A stretch of DNA of 64,000 nt from Bdellovibrionales bacterium. GTDB lineage: Bacteria; Bdellovibrionota; Bdellovibrionia; Bdellovibrionales; UBA1609. The stretch lies in NCBI GenBank assembly GCA_020628165.1, contig JAHDFM010000018.1, positions 1 through 64,000 on the forward strand, written 5' to 3'. Positions 48,755 to 59,595 of the stretch are shown here, one piece after another. Position 1 is the first letter of the stretch; every line of letters starts with the position of its first letter. The notes under the pieces were generated by a model. The model saw only the letters and a list, made by a program, of their open reading frames with translations, had not been told where the DNA came from and did no database searches. Position numbers and translations under genes: made by a program.

Positions 48755-50080
48755 GTGTTTATTTATTATATAGCAGTTGCTTTGTTGGCATCTATTTTGA
48801 CTATCTATGTTTCTGGTAAAAAATTTTGTGACTTTACAAATTCATGTTCAAAAAAAATGAGTTATGAAAAAACAGATATCAAACAATCAGTACTGTATTT
48901 AATCACTCAACTGAAACCGAAAATTATAAGTGTGAGTGAAATGTATAACATTGATGCGAGAGCCCTCGCATTGGTGCTGGCCACTGAAAACAGTTTAAAT
49001 GTGACAATTGAGGATGAGATTCAAAACTATCTAGCAAACTACGGAGTGACATCTGTCCTTGGAAAAAAGTTCAGTTACGGTTTGGGGCAAATTAAGCTCG
49101 ACACAGCTGTTGCAGTTGAACCTCTGGTCGCCAAAATAGAGAATCGTTCTGTTAGAAGTAAAGAAACTGTGGCTGAGAAGTTGATCGATGTGGATGAGTC
49201 GTTATCTTATGCTGCCGGCATTCTTTTAGACGCTCAAATAAAGTACCAAGAAAAGGATATTAATATTTCAAAAAACATTGCCATATTAGCCACTCTGTAT
49301 AATTTAGGAAACATTGACGAAAGAGTGAAGGCATTAAAACCAAATCATATTCTACGACCCAACCAATTTGGAATTTTTGCCCAAAATAACTTGCATATCA
49401 TAGAAGGTATCTTACAAAGGGATAGTTCTAACTACAAATTAGATGATGATAAAAGATTTTACTCTTTCAACCAATTAAACAAGCCCGTTGAAGGGCACTT
49501 TGCACCTGATTTCTGCTATAAAAAAATAGACAAGAAATCAATGAAGCTTAAAAGAGAAAGAGTCACTTACAAATATAAACCTGTAACAACTGGTGAGTTT
49601 CGAGTACTTAGATCCTCTTTAGGATGTGATTTCGAAAGATGGTCTTTGATAGAAAAAAGTGAACAAGGTGGTTATTATTGGGTTAAAAATAGAGACCTTT
49701 TAAAGTCAGCTGAAGAAACAAAAAAAGAATTTAATTTCAAGTTGACCGACCAAGACATTTTTCATTTTAAAATTGTGACTCTTAATAAAAGAATGCCTGC
49801 ATCAATATCCTCACACTATAAAAATGACTGCGGCTATACCGTAGGACAGAGTACATTGATCTGTAACTTTGACTATCAAGCAACACTTGAGCAGCTCATT
49901 GTTATGTATAAAAAAAACGCAGATAAAGCCATGTTCGTAAGTCACCCAAAACTATTTTTTCAGTTTAAGCAAGAGCCTGCTTTAAAAAATAAAAAACTAT
50001 TTCTTAACAATGCAAGCTCAGACTTAATTACTTTTTTTGACGAAAATAAAAATAACCAAATAACTCTTAAACTTCACTGA
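48755..50080 (+). CDS. Lytic transglycosylase-like membrane-anchored protein
   Basis: 441 residues. One N-terminal membrane anchor (about 3-20), then a lysozyme-like domain with the motif order of family 1 SLT enzymes: ATENSLN (Glu78 as candidate catalytic acid), YGLGQIKLDTA (108-118, compare GLMQI.P.TA), SYAAGILLD (151-159) and LATLYNLGN (178-186, compare AYNAG). The C-terminal half (about 230-441) is unrecognised and contains a few cysteines. It probably cuts peptidoglycan in the periplasm. GTG start; only a GAGG adjoins it, so the start is uncertain. Confidence 0.65.
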   Translation: MFIYYIAVALLASILTIYVSGKKFCDFTNSCSKKMSYEKTDIKQSVLYLITQLKPKIISVSEMYNIDARALALVLATENSLNVTIEDEIQNYLANYGVTSVLGKKFSYGLGQIKLDTAVAVEPLVAKIENRSVRSKETVAEKLIDVDESLSYAAGILLDAQIKYQEKDINISKNIAILATLYNLGNIDERVKALKPNHILRPNQFGIFAQNNLHIIEGILQRDSSNYKLDDDKRFYSFNQLNKPVEGHFAPDFCYKKIDKKSMKLKRERVTYKYKPVTTGEFRVLRSSLGCDFERWSLIEKSEQGGYYWVKNRDLLKSAEETKKEFNFKLTDQDIFHFKIVTLNKRMPASISSHYKNDCGYTVGQSTLICNFDYQATLEQLIVMYKKNADKAMFVSHPKLFFQFKQEPALKNKKLFLNNASSDLITFFDENKNNQITLKLH

Positions 50081-50290
50081 AGGCTCTACTTTTTTTTTCT
50101 TACTGTAAATTTAATGATTGTTTTGAATTTTATTCACTATCTGTTTGAGTGATAAAAAAAGTTCTTAAATCAAACTTTATTTTTGCGTGTATGTTGAGAG
50201 TAAAATCTCGTAATTACAATCATTTGCGGCTGTGCTGATAGGGTTTTTTTAGATTCAGTTTTTTTAATTAAAATAGTATTAAGCCTTTGT

Positions 50291-52546
50291 ATGGCATCAT
50301 ATTTGTATAGATCTATATTAATGGACCCTATCTACCTATTAAATTTTTTGACTGTGTTTTTCTTGTTGTTATTGCCGACAGCAGGACAGGCTTCACAGGC
50401 TCTTACACAAGGTGAACATTTACGCAAAATCAGTTTACACACGCGTGGTCTTCATCCGTTGCTCTACGAATATAATGAGTTAGCGAGTTCAACTGATAAA
50501 GGTGCTTACTTAAAGAATGCAACAGAGAAATATTTAAAGTCACGACAAGGGGGCGAGAAGCTAGCAGAGAAATTTTTTAATTTAATAAAAGTCAAATCAC
50601 CACCATTTGGAAGTTTTGAAAATTTAGATTTCAATTTTTGTGAGCAACCTAATATCATCCTAGATTTTATGGTGTCTGAAACTCTAATGACCTTACTAAG
50701 GCAAGGGTACTCTTTTCCAGAAATACTAGTGTCACCATACTTTCACTATGCTGAACAATTAGCACTTGAAGTAGGAAGAAAGCTTTGTGAAGGTGAATTC
50801 AAGATTGAAGGTTTAGAATGGGTCCCTTTGGAAGGTTTTTACGACAGCCAGATTGATTTTTCTAAAATATACACAGTTAAATACCTGAGAGTTGTGACTA
50901 AAAATTTATACCAATTTTTTCAAACAATAAACACACCTACAAATATAAAAAGTCTTAAAAAGTTTCTAGATGTAAAGTATTTAACTTTACCGAGTACTGT
51001 TTTTTTTAATAATAGATATAACAGTACAGAGTTTAGTGTTGCAGCCGCGTTTTCAGAGATATATTTTTGTAACTCTATTAATGATGTTGATGTGGATGCT
51101 CTCGAATCATCGATGGACGAAAATACGAAGCCAATTTGGTCTGTTGCTTTTTCTAAAGTACTTAATGCTTTAAAAAAACTGTCTTCAGTCCATCTTCAAA
51201 AAGACATATCTGCAATAGAAACTGGCGAAGTTGTCGAGCCCGAAGATCATCAGGAGAAACACGCCAAAGGGTCTTGCTACTCATGTCACCGAATACTAGA
51301 CCCTAATGAAAAGCTCTTAGCTGCTCAGTGGAGTGGTCCATTTAAATTGGTCTTTGATGATGATTTTCTAGGCGAACAAAATGTTGAAGTTGAACAGGTC
51401 TCTAGTTTATTTGAAACTGTAAAATCTCAAGATCAATTCAAGAGATGCCAAACACAGAGGTACCTTGATTTATTTTTGGGAAAAGATGTGACTTACACAA
51501 GCGAACAAATAAATGACTATCAAAAGACTCTGTTTGAATCTGGTGGGAGGCATTTGCCACTGATTCAAAAGTTAATCACATCCAAAGAGTTTTATAGTGA
51601 CGATAGTTTTTCACAACCTACAAATATACTCGCAATTAAACCAATTTTAAAAAAATGTAACAGTTGTCATAATTTTAGTTTAACTCAGGGGTCTTTAGCC
51701 ACTGCTGCATTACTATATGGATCTACGAACACCTTTCATTTTGGCGAAAATCAATACATGCCCCCAGCAGTTTTTGAATGGGAGTTGAGCGAAGCTGATT
51801 ACTTATCAATTGATCGTTTTGTATACTGGAACGGTAGGAGCGCTGATAATACTCCTAGCTTTTCAGACGCCACTAAAAATAGAAGATTTAAGCTTGATAA
51901 GTACTCTAAAGATCGATTGAATCAAATTAGATATCGAACTTGGAGCGCAAAGTTCGGAAATTATTGGAAGCGAATCACTCATGGTTATGACTTTGTAAAA
52001 ACATTATATCAGGTTTACCCCGATGCCCATTTTTTGTGTGAATTTATTTATAACGAAGAGTTACAAGGAATTTCTGGAGCTCTGAACCCTTCTACTGGTG
52101 AACACTATATGTTAAAGCCAAACTTGTTTTACGAGAACGTTCAAGGGGATTGTATCTATAAAGCAGCTATGGATGAGATGAAAACGATCAGAGGTTTACC
52201 GACGAGATCTGCAGCCAACGATGATATTAAAAAATTGAGATATTATAATAAACTGGCCAAATACAATTTATCTGGTTTAGATTTTGATCCTGAGCTCACC
52301 TTTGAAGATGTCTTTAATATGGATTGGTTTAACCTTTCAAAAAAACAAAAATATAGGCTCATTCAAAACAGTATAGAAGGCCTTTTGTTAAAACCTAGAG
52401 AGTCTGTTGTTATTGGTCGAGTTTTGAAGATCAAACAAGATTTAGATTTTTTATTAAATGACCCCGAAGAAGAAAGTAGCCTTAAGAATGCCTTTTTTTG
52501 GATTCAATTTTTTATCATCACTGATGATATGTTCCGTAATTATTGA
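50291..52546 (+). CDS. Secreted protein with two CxxCH haem-binding motifs
   Basis: Up to 751 residues; ATG at 50321 (MDPIYLLNF) is an equally good start and begins the signal peptide directly. CYSCH (329-333) is followed by RILDPNEKL and a FxD-like segment, then TVKSQDQFKRCQTQRYLDLFLG. That order resembles the DUF1588-DUF1585 end of planctomycete-type cytochrome proteins. A second motif, KKCNSCH (454-460), follows. The N-terminal 300 residues and C-terminal 200 are unrecognised. Its gene is joined to a DUF1501-like gene, the usual partner of such proteins. Role unknown; c-type haem attachment in the periplasm is inferred. Confidence 0.7.
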   Translation: MASYLYRSILMDPIYLLNFLTVFFLLLLPTAGQASQALTQGEHLRKISLHTRGLHPLLYEYNELASSTDKGAYLKNATEKYLKSRQGGEKLAEKFFNLIKVKSPPFGSFENLDFNFCEQPNIILDFMVSETLMTLLRQGYSFPEILVSPYFHYAEQLALEVGRKLCEGEFKIEGLEWVPLEGFYDSQIDFSKIYTVKYLRVVTKNLYQFFQTINTPTNIKSLKKFLDVKYLTLPSTVFFNNRYNSTEFSVAAAFSEIYFCNSINDVDVDALESSMDENTKPIWSVAFSKVLNALKKLSSVHLQKDISAIETGEVVEPEDHQEKHAKGSCYSCHRILDPNEKLLAAQWSGPFKLVFDDDFLGEQNVEVEQVSSLFETVKSQDQFKRCQTQRYLDLFLGKDVTYTSEQINDYQKTLFESGGRHLPLIQKLITSKEFYSDDSFSQPTNILAIKPILKKCNSCHNFSLTQGSLATAALLYGSTNTFHFGENQYMPPAVFEWELSEADYLSIDRFVYWNGRSADNTPSFSDATKNRRFKLDKYSKDRLNQIRYRTWSAKFGNYWKRITHGYDFVKTLYQVYPDAHFLCEFIYNEELQGISGALNPSTGEHYMLKPNLFYENVQGDCIYKAAMDEMKTIRGLPTRSAANDDIKKLRYYNKLAKYNLSGLDFDPELTFEDVFNMDWFNLSKKQKYRLIQNSIEGLLLKPRESVVIGRVLKIKQDLDFLLNDPEEESSLKNAFFWIQFFIITDDMFRNY

Positions 52547-52560
52547 GGAGAGGATTGATT

Positions 52561-53943
52561 ATGAAGCGTAGAGAATTTTTATTGCATGTTGCTAAGAAAA
52601 TGGGTTTGGCTCATCTTGTTGCCAGTGGTGTTGTAACGTCTTTAAGTCAATTGAAAGCTTATGCAAGTGAGGTAGATCATCAACACAACCTTTTAGTCTT
52701 AACGACTCAGGGCGGTTCATATGGTCCTATAAGTTTAGATCCAATTCGTCGCGAACACCTATCTGCAAGAGGTGTTAAATTTGGCAAAGAATTTCATAAC
52801 TGTTATAGAGATGAAGAAATCACAACTTTAAATATCAATGGTGAAGAGATCATGTATGGCTACTCAGCATCTCCTCTTGTCAAGCACGCTGAAGACCTTG
52901 CCATTGTTCGCGGTGTAACACTTAACACAAAAGAGTCAGGACATCCTTACAATATCAATTACATTTCAAGCGGTTCACGCAGATCAAGTGCTGCTGAGTT
53001 TCCAGTACAAATCTGTCAAGCAATGGGGGGAAGTCCACTTGGGGTAGGTTATTTAAGGCATAATAATGCTTTTAGAGTTGGGTCTTATATGGATGTGAAT
53101 ACATTTACATTGGGAAGCACACCGCAAAGTGAATTAAAACCATCTTTCAATGAAAACTCTTTCACTGCTAAGCAATACAGGATGTTAAAACGATTTCAAC
53201 AACGTGGTGATCAATTAACCAATGTTGAACAAAATATGATTGAGCTTGTTGAGTCTCGTGCTCAAATGTTTAACAACATTATTTCTTTTGAAGAGTTGCA
53301 GTCGATTTATAGCGAGGTTGTGTACGAGGCTCAGGTGGCAGCTTTTTTAATGTTAAGTCAGCAGTGTCGATTTGCTTTTATTGATTTGGCAAATTACCTA
53401 GGGTCTGAAAAAGATAAAAATATAGACTCTCACACTTCGCATCGACCGCGACAAAGAACGGCAACTTTGCATGCCTATGATCAGTTTTCTAAAATATTAG
53501 ATATGTTTAAAGAACTTGGTCTATTTGAGAACACTACAATCATTGGGTTGAACGAATTTGGCAGATACCCTTTTAAGGAAGGGCTTGATGGCAGTGACCA
53601 TAATCCACGCGTGAATGAGCTCATTGCTTGCGGAAAAAACATCAAAGGGGGGCAGGCCATTGGTGCTTCTCATTTTTGGAAAGCCAGTGAGATCGTTAAT
53701 AGCGGAACCTCAATGTTACAAGCAGCTCCTTTTGATTTTCAAAGACAAAGATATTTATCTCCTCAGGAAGAGCTTCAACTTTACGACTCGACTCAACTGC
53801 CACTGACAGATTTAGAACTTGATGGTGACGTTGCTTATTTAAAACCAGAGGATTTTTTGCGCACTGTATGTGAGGCAATGGGCCTGCAAGCACCAACACC
53901 TGAAGTTCAAAAAGGAAGAGTTATTAAAGCATTAATAGAGTAG
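52561..53943 (+). CDS. Tat-exported DUF1501-like protein
   Basis: 460 residues from ATG with GAGGAGAGG as SD; a TTG six codons earlier lies inside that SD region. The start MKRREFLLHVAKK is a twin-arginine signal (RRxFL), so it is exported folded. The C-terminal half carries the DUF1501 hallmarks: GLNEFGRYPFKEG, GSDHNPR and CGKNIKGGQAIGA, and HTSHRPRQR earlier. This family belongs to the alkaline phosphatase/sulfatase superfamily in outline, but its activity is unknown. Gene starts 14 nt after the CxxCH protein gene; the two probably work together. Confidence 0.82.
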   Translation: MKRREFLLHVAKKMGLAHLVASGVVTSLSQLKAYASEVDHQHNLLVLTTQGGSYGPISLDPIRREHLSARGVKFGKEFHNCYRDEEITTLNINGEEIMYGYSASPLVKHAEDLAIVRGVTLNTKESGHPYNINYISSGSRRSSAAEFPVQICQAMGGSPLGVGYLRHNNAFRVGSYMDVNTFTLGSTPQSELKPSFNENSFTAKQYRMLKRFQQRGDQLTNVEQNMIELVESRAQMFNNIISFEELQSIYSEVVYEAQVAAFLMLSQQCRFAFIDLANYLGSEKDKNIDSHTSHRPRQRTATLHAYDQFSKILDMFKELGLFENTTIIGLNEFGRYPFKEGLDGSDHNPRVNELIACGKNIKGGQAIGASHFWKASEIVNSGTSMLQAAPFDFQRQRYLSPQEELQLYDSTQLPLTDLELDGDVAYLKPEDFLRTVCEAMGLQAPTPEVQKGRVIKALIE

Positions 53944-53953
53944 TTGCGCTTAA

Positions 53954-54029
53954 TGGCGTTCCCTACGGGAGTCGAACCCGTGTCTTCGCCGTGAAAGGGC
54001 GATGTCCTAGGCCTCTAGACGAAGGGAAC
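53954..54029 (-). tRNA. tRNA-Glu(TTC)
   Basis: Complete 76-nt cloverleaf on the minus strand: acceptor GTTCCCT/AGGGAAC, anticodon loop with TTC (glutamate), T-loop TTCGACT, encoded CCA. It starts 10 nt past the stop of the DUF1501-like gene on the other strand. Confidence 0.95.
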
Positions 54030-54035
54030 TAGAAA

Positions 54036-54111
54036 TGGTGATCCGTCTTGGGCTCGAACCAAGGACCCTCTCCTTAAAAGGGAGATGCTCTACCGACTGA
54101 GCTAACGGATC
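54036..54111 (-). tRNA. tRNA-Lys(TTT)
   Basis: Complete 76-nt cloverleaf on the minus strand: acceptor GATCCGT/ACGGATC, anticodon loop CTTTTAA giving TTT (lysine), T-loop TTCGAGC, encoded CCA. Six nt upstream of tRNA-Glu in the direction of transcription, so the pair is likely one transcript, perhaps with purA upstream. Confidence 0.95.
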
Positions 54112-54222
54112 ATCAACAGGAACACCAATATTTATAAATATCGCTTAATAGTCAACAGTCATTTTTACTTTTTCCATAAAAAATAAAGAAAAAGTGAAGT
54201 TTATAGCCATTAAATTATGCAA

Positions 54223-55551
<1,329 letters not shown>

Positions 55552-55706
55552 CTAAATATATAGCCCAATAAGCCTGTTATTTAAACGACTTCACGCTATT
55601 TTTTGAATTTGATTCAAGGTATCACACTTGTTCGCCATCAAATGGAAATAATGGCTGCATTGCGCTTAGTTCCTAGGTAAAATGATAGAAATACCTAAAA
55701 CACATT

Positions 55707-56603
55707 CTATTTTTTTAAATTCGTAACAATCCACTCAGCGCATTCTGTAGAGCTTTGTAAGAAAGCGTCTTCGGTGAAGGCTCCCACATGAGGTGTCATG
55801 ATGAGGTTATTGAGTGATAAAAAGGGGTGGTCAGCTTTAATAGGTTCTTCATCAAAAACATCGATGGCTGCAGCAGAAAAGCTGTTTGATTGTAGAGCAC
55901 TAAGTAAGTCCGACTCAATAACACATTGCCCTCGTGAAGTGTTGATGAAAAAAGCCGAAGGCTTCATTAGATTAAATAAGTTGGCGCTGACAAACTGGTT
56001 GGTCTCTTGAGTCAAAGGAGTGTGTAAGCTGATTATGTCGCTGTCTTTAAAGATGTCCGCCATCGAATTTACTTTTTGGACATGGTTTGTGTTGAAATAG
56101 TTTTCATCTTTATAAGGATCAAAAGCATTCACTCTCATATCAAAAGCTTGCGCGATCTTAGCGACGTGGCTACCAACACGTCCAAGGCCAATGAGTCCTA
56201 ATGTTTTTCCTTCTAAACTAGAGCCACGCCCCATAGCATGCTTCCACAGAGATTCTGAACGGACATGATTGCTAAACAATTTTTTAGATAAAGCTAAAAT
56301 GAGTGCCCATGTGTGTTCCGCTGCAGCGATAGAGTTGGGTGTTTTAGGGTTGAAGCACTCGATGTTTAAATTTTCACAGGCAATAAGGTCTATGTGGTTT
56401 AATCCACTTGTGGCCGTTGCAATGTATTGTAAGTTTTCAAATTTTTGCAGGAAAGTTTTATCAACGTGAGTCTTACTTCGAATTAAAAGGGCACGAATGT
56501 GTTTGTGGCTAAACATCTCGTTAGAGCTGTAGATTTTAACATGAGCGTCTTTCAAAATTTGAATGGCGTCAGGGTGACAAGGGTCAGTAATTAAAACACT
56601 CAT
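55707..56603 (-). CDS. D-2-hydroxyacid dehydrogenase, SerA-like
   Basis: About 298 residues from MSVLITDPCHPDAIQIL. NAD-binding motif GLGRVGSHVAKIAQ; the catalytic set is visible as INTSRGQCV (Arg), FDEEP (Glu) and TPHVGAFT (His). It lacks the C-terminal ACT domain of long PGDH, so is of the short type. The gene starts 20 nt inside the end of the upstream aminotransferase gene. That pairing points to phosphoglycerate oxidation for serine synthesis, though another hydroxyacid substrate is possible. Confidence 0.85.
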   Translation of the reverse strand: MSVLITDPCHPDAIQILKDAHVKIYSSNEMFSHKHIRALLIRSKTHVDKTFLQKFENLQYIATATSGLNHIDLIACENLNIECFNPKTPNSIAAAEHTWALILALSKKLFSNHVRSESLWKHAMGRGSSLEGKTLGLIGLGRVGSHVAKIAQAFDMRVNAFDPYKDENYFNTNHVQKVNSMADIFKDSDIISLHTPLTQETNQFVSANLFNLMKPSAFFINTSRGQCVIESDLLSALQSNSFSAAAIDVFDEEPIKADHPFLSLNNLIMTPHVGAFTEDAFLQSSTECAEWIVTNLKK

Positions 56604-57750
56604 GGTAGTCTTTGTCGAAAAGGGTTTCAAAAGCAGTCAGGCTATTTTCAAGTTTAGATTTGTTAAATTGAGAGTCCTGTTGCTCTAAACACTCTTGTAA
56701 GCTAGAGAGTGTGCGTTGGTAATTTTCTTTGGTGATGTAACCCATATGACCCACTCGAATGATCTGACCTTTTAAGTCATCTTGGCCACCCATCACGGTG
56801 ATATTAAACTTGGAGGTCATGTCTTTTTTAAGTTTGAGTCCATCAATATGTTCAGGGACTTTAATGGCGGTCAAAGACGGTGCGGGCATTTTAGCAAAGA
56901 GTTCAAGTCCCATTTCGACAACCGCAGTTTGAAAAGCTCTAGCACAGTTGTGAGCGTAATCAATACGGAGCTGTCTTTTATCTCCTGTACCTTCTTTGAG
57001 AATGTGATTTAAGGCAATGATGTGACTGGTTAAGGAGCTAAAATAAGATTGGTTTTTTAAATTATTTTCTACCTCTTTGGCTAAGTTAAAATAGTATTTT
57101 GGCAGGTTTGATTTTTGATTGGCTTCCCAAGCTTTTTTGCTAAGACAAATAAAGCTCAAGCCAGCAGGGAGCATAAACGCCTTTTGTGAACCAGCTACAA
57201 GAACATCAATGTCTTCAATAGACATGTTTATGTTAGATACACCAACGGCAGTGATGCCATCGACTATAAAAAGAGTTTCTTGATTATGAGACTTTATAGT
57301 TTTACCAATGTTTTTTATATCAAAAAAATGGCCAGTGCTCGTTTCAACGGCTTGGCAAAAAACAGCCTTGTAATTTTTTTTTGCAAGTTGAGCTGTGAAC
57401 TTATTCATATCTAAATCGTGCTGGTAAGGAACTGTAAAAACATCCACTGACAGACTAAAGACTTCAGCCATGGTTGCCCAGCGTTTAGAGAACTTCCCAT
57501 TGCTTATGACAAGAACTTCGTCATCTGTTGATAAGGTGTTAGTAATGGCCGCTTCCATGGCAGCTGAGCCAGTTCCACCAATGATCAAAACGGGTTGCTT
57601 AGTTTGAAAAACATCTTTCAGCTGCAATAAGCTTTCTTTAAAAATGGCTGTGAATTCGTCAGTTCGGTGGTGGATGATGGGTAGCGATAATTTTTGTAAA
57701 ACCGACTTGTGTATTGGAACTGGGCCAGGGGCCATCAACAGATTTTCCAT
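56584..57750 (-). CDS. Class V aminotransferase, serine/alanine-glyoxylate type
   Basis: 388 residues, PLP enzyme. Begins with MAPGPVPIHKSVLQKL; the PLP pocket includes GGTGSAAMEAAI, VDGITAVG (Asp164) and GSQKAFMLPAG with Lys190 as the Schiff-base lysine. This belongs to the alanine-glyoxylate/serine-pyruvate branch, not the usual SerC branch. Coupling to the SerA-like gene suggests it acts as the phosphoserine aminotransferase, as proposed for other bacteria with this pair. The last 20 residues carry an extra tail that overlaps the next gene. Confidence 0.87.
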   Translation of the reverse strand: MENLLMAPGPVPIHKSVLQKLSLPIIHHRTDEFTAIFKESLLQLKDVFQTKQPVLIIGGTGSAAMEAAITNTLSTDDEVLVISNGKFSKRWATMAEVFSLSVDVFTVPYQHDLDMNKFTAQLAKKNYKAVFCQAVETSTGHFFDIKNIGKTIKSHNQETLFIVDGITAVGVSNINMSIEDIDVLVAGSQKAFMLPAGLSFICLSKKAWEANQKSNLPKYYFNLAKEVENNLKNQSYFSSLTSHIIALNHILKEGTGDKRQLRIDYAHNCARAFQTAVVEMGLELFAKMPAPSLTAIKVPEHIDGLKLKKDMTSKFNITVMGGQDDLKGQIIRVGHMGYITKENYQRTLSSLQECLEQQDSQFNKSKLENSLTAFETLFDKDYHECFNY

Positions 57751-57835
57751 AAAGCTAAACTATTTTAAATATAGAAAATGTCTACAAAAAAGATATTTTG
57801 ACAGTCGCGTCTTAGTTTGATTATATGTTGGAAAT

Positions 57836-58393
57836 ATGCGTTTTTTTTATGTTTTTTTATTTATGGTGAACACCTCTTGCGCTTACCAGTTGGGGTACCT
57901 CAATAAAAGTTTACCGCAAGATTTTCAGTCGGTTCAAATCCCAACGTTCATCAATGACACGAAATATGTTGGAATCGAAACGTATTTTACCAATGAACTA
58001 AAAAGTCTATTCTATCGCACACAAACAGCAAAAATTGATGATGCAGCTCCTGTTTACATAGAGGGGCAAATCCTTCGTGTTTTTGTTGATCAGACTCGAG
58101 CCCGTGCCGACTTTGAAGATTTTGAAGGTCTCCTTCCAGACAATACGGTAATTACCACTCGCTTTGATATGACTGTGGATGTATACATTAAGCTCATTCG
58201 CAAAAGTGACAAAAAAGTCATTTGGCAAAGTGAGTTCACAGACTTGCTTCCATTCAGTGGAGCCCAACTAAAATTAGAAGGTCTTAACTCATCAAATACT
58301 ATGTACAACCAAAGTGCGATCCGGCAAAATGTAAAGAGAATGGCGAGTGTTTTGATGAGCCAGGTGCACACTCGTATGACGGAGAATTTTTAA
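57836..58393 (+). CDS. lptE: LPS-assembly lipoprotein LptE
   Basis: Outer-membrane lipoprotein that plugs the LptD barrel for LPS export. 185 residues. Lipobox NTSC (Cys15) followed by AYQLG, the usual YxLG-like start of LptE. The segment LPQDFQSVQIPTFINDTKYVGIE is the conserved first part. Directly followed by holA with no gap, the frequent lptE-holA order. Confidence 0.88.
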   Translation: MRFFYVFLFMVNTSCAYQLGYLNKSLPQDFQSVQIPTFINDTKYVGIETYFTNELKSLFYRTQTAKIDDAAPVYIEGQILRVFVDQTRARADFEDFEGLLPDNTVITTRFDMTVDVYIKLIRKSDKKVIWQSEFTDLLPFSGAQLKLEGLNSSNTMYNQSAIRQNVKRMASVLMSQVHTRMTENF

Positions 58394-59404
58394 TTGGTTT
58401 TAGACTTAAGAAAACTACAACAGTCATTACACAAGTACGATGCTTCGGTCCTTTATGCTTTAGTTGGTTCCGATGAGTACTTACTCAATCAAGCCAAAAC
58501 AGCCATTTATGATAAAGTCATGTCGGATGGCCTTGAAGACTTCAATTACACCAAGCTGTGCGGCTATGATCACAAGGGGAGTAAAGTCTTAGATTGTGTT
58601 GAGACTTTACCAATGATGAGTGATCGCCGTTTAGTGCAAGTTGATAACGCCGATTCATTGAAAGAGTCTGATTGGAAAACACTGAATAGAGTGCTTGAGG
58701 AACCTGTCGACTCAACCTGCTTAGTGTTTGTATTTAATAAATTAGATAAAAGAAAAAAGTTTTACAAATTGTTGCAAAAAAATGGTGTGGTCGTTGAGTT
58801 AAAAACTCCTTATGACAATAAAATCCCTGCGTGGATCGATTATATTTCTTCTCAAGTGGGCTTGAACTTAAATCATGAAGCCAAGGCCATTTTGTTTCAG
58901 TTAACCGGTAATCATCTAATAGAAATTAAAAATGAACTCGAAAAAGTAAAGGCCTTCTTAGGTGATGGGGTAACCAGCGTAAATAAAGAGACTATTTTAC
59001 AAGTAGTTTCAAAATCCAAATTTGATAATATTTTTGAACTCACCAAAGCAATTGGGGAAAAAAAGAGGGGGCAGGCTCTTTATTTTTTAACGGAGCTCAT
59101 TAATTCTGGAAACAATGAAATCTCAGCCCTTGCTTTGATCAAAAGACATATGCGCATCCTTTTTAAGATCAAAAAAGCTCTGAGCTCAGGTGTTGGACAC
59201 TCACAGTTAGCTTCACTTGTTGGCGTGCCACAATTTTTTGTGAAAGAGTATTTATCACAAGCCAATTTATGGACAGATGCTGGTGTCATGAAAACCATTG
59301 ATAATTTAAAACAAACCGACATGGCATTAAAGTCATCTCCGGTGAGTTCACACATTTGGCTTGAGAATTTTATTATCAAATCTTGCCAAGAAAAAGCGAT
59401 GTGA
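58394..59404 (+). CDS. holA: DNA polymerase III subunit delta
   Basis: Clamp-loader subunit that opens the beta sliding clamp. 336 residues. TTG start, directly after the lptE stop, with GGAG 9 nt upstream. N-terminal AAA+-like region with LVGSDEYLLNQAKTAI and LPMMSDRRLVQVDNAD; middle LVFVFNKLDKRKKFYK; C-terminal collar domain with ALALIKRHMRILFKIK. All fit the HolA family. Confidence 0.93.
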   Translation: MVLDLRKLQQSLHKYDASVLYALVGSDEYLLNQAKTAIYDKVMSDGLEDFNYTKLCGYDHKGSKVLDCVETLPMMSDRRLVQVDNADSLKESDWKTLNRVLEEPVDSTCLVFVFNKLDKRKKFYKLLQKNGVVVELKTPYDNKIPAWIDYISSQVGLNLNHEAKAILFQLTGNHLIEIKNELEKVKAFLGDGVTSVNKETILQVVSKSKFDNIFELTKAIGEKKRGQALYFLTELINSGNNEISALALIKRHMRILFKIKKALSSGVGHSQLASLVGVPQFFVKEYLSQANLWTDAGVMKTIDNLKQTDMALKSSPVSSHIWLENFIIKSCQEKAM

Positions 59405-59416
59405 TCTAAATTTAAA

Positions 59417-59459
59417 AAACCAAATTCAACTGATTGCCTGAACTTTTGGTTTCTTTTTT
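59417..59459 (+). terminator. Terminator after holA
   Basis: AAACCAAA pairs with TTTGGTTT around a 20-nt loop, followed by CTTTTTTAG. The stem is A+T-rich and only 8 bp, but the T run is good. Confidence 0.6.
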
Positions 59460-59595
59460 AGTTTGATAGAAATTAATTTTGTCCCTTGTTCAGAGGTAAG
59501 TTTTTAAAAATACGATGGCTACGAGTTTGTTATAGCTCTACTTTTATAGAGTTTTATTTAATGATTCTTTTGTAAGTATCTGTTAGGTTAAAACT

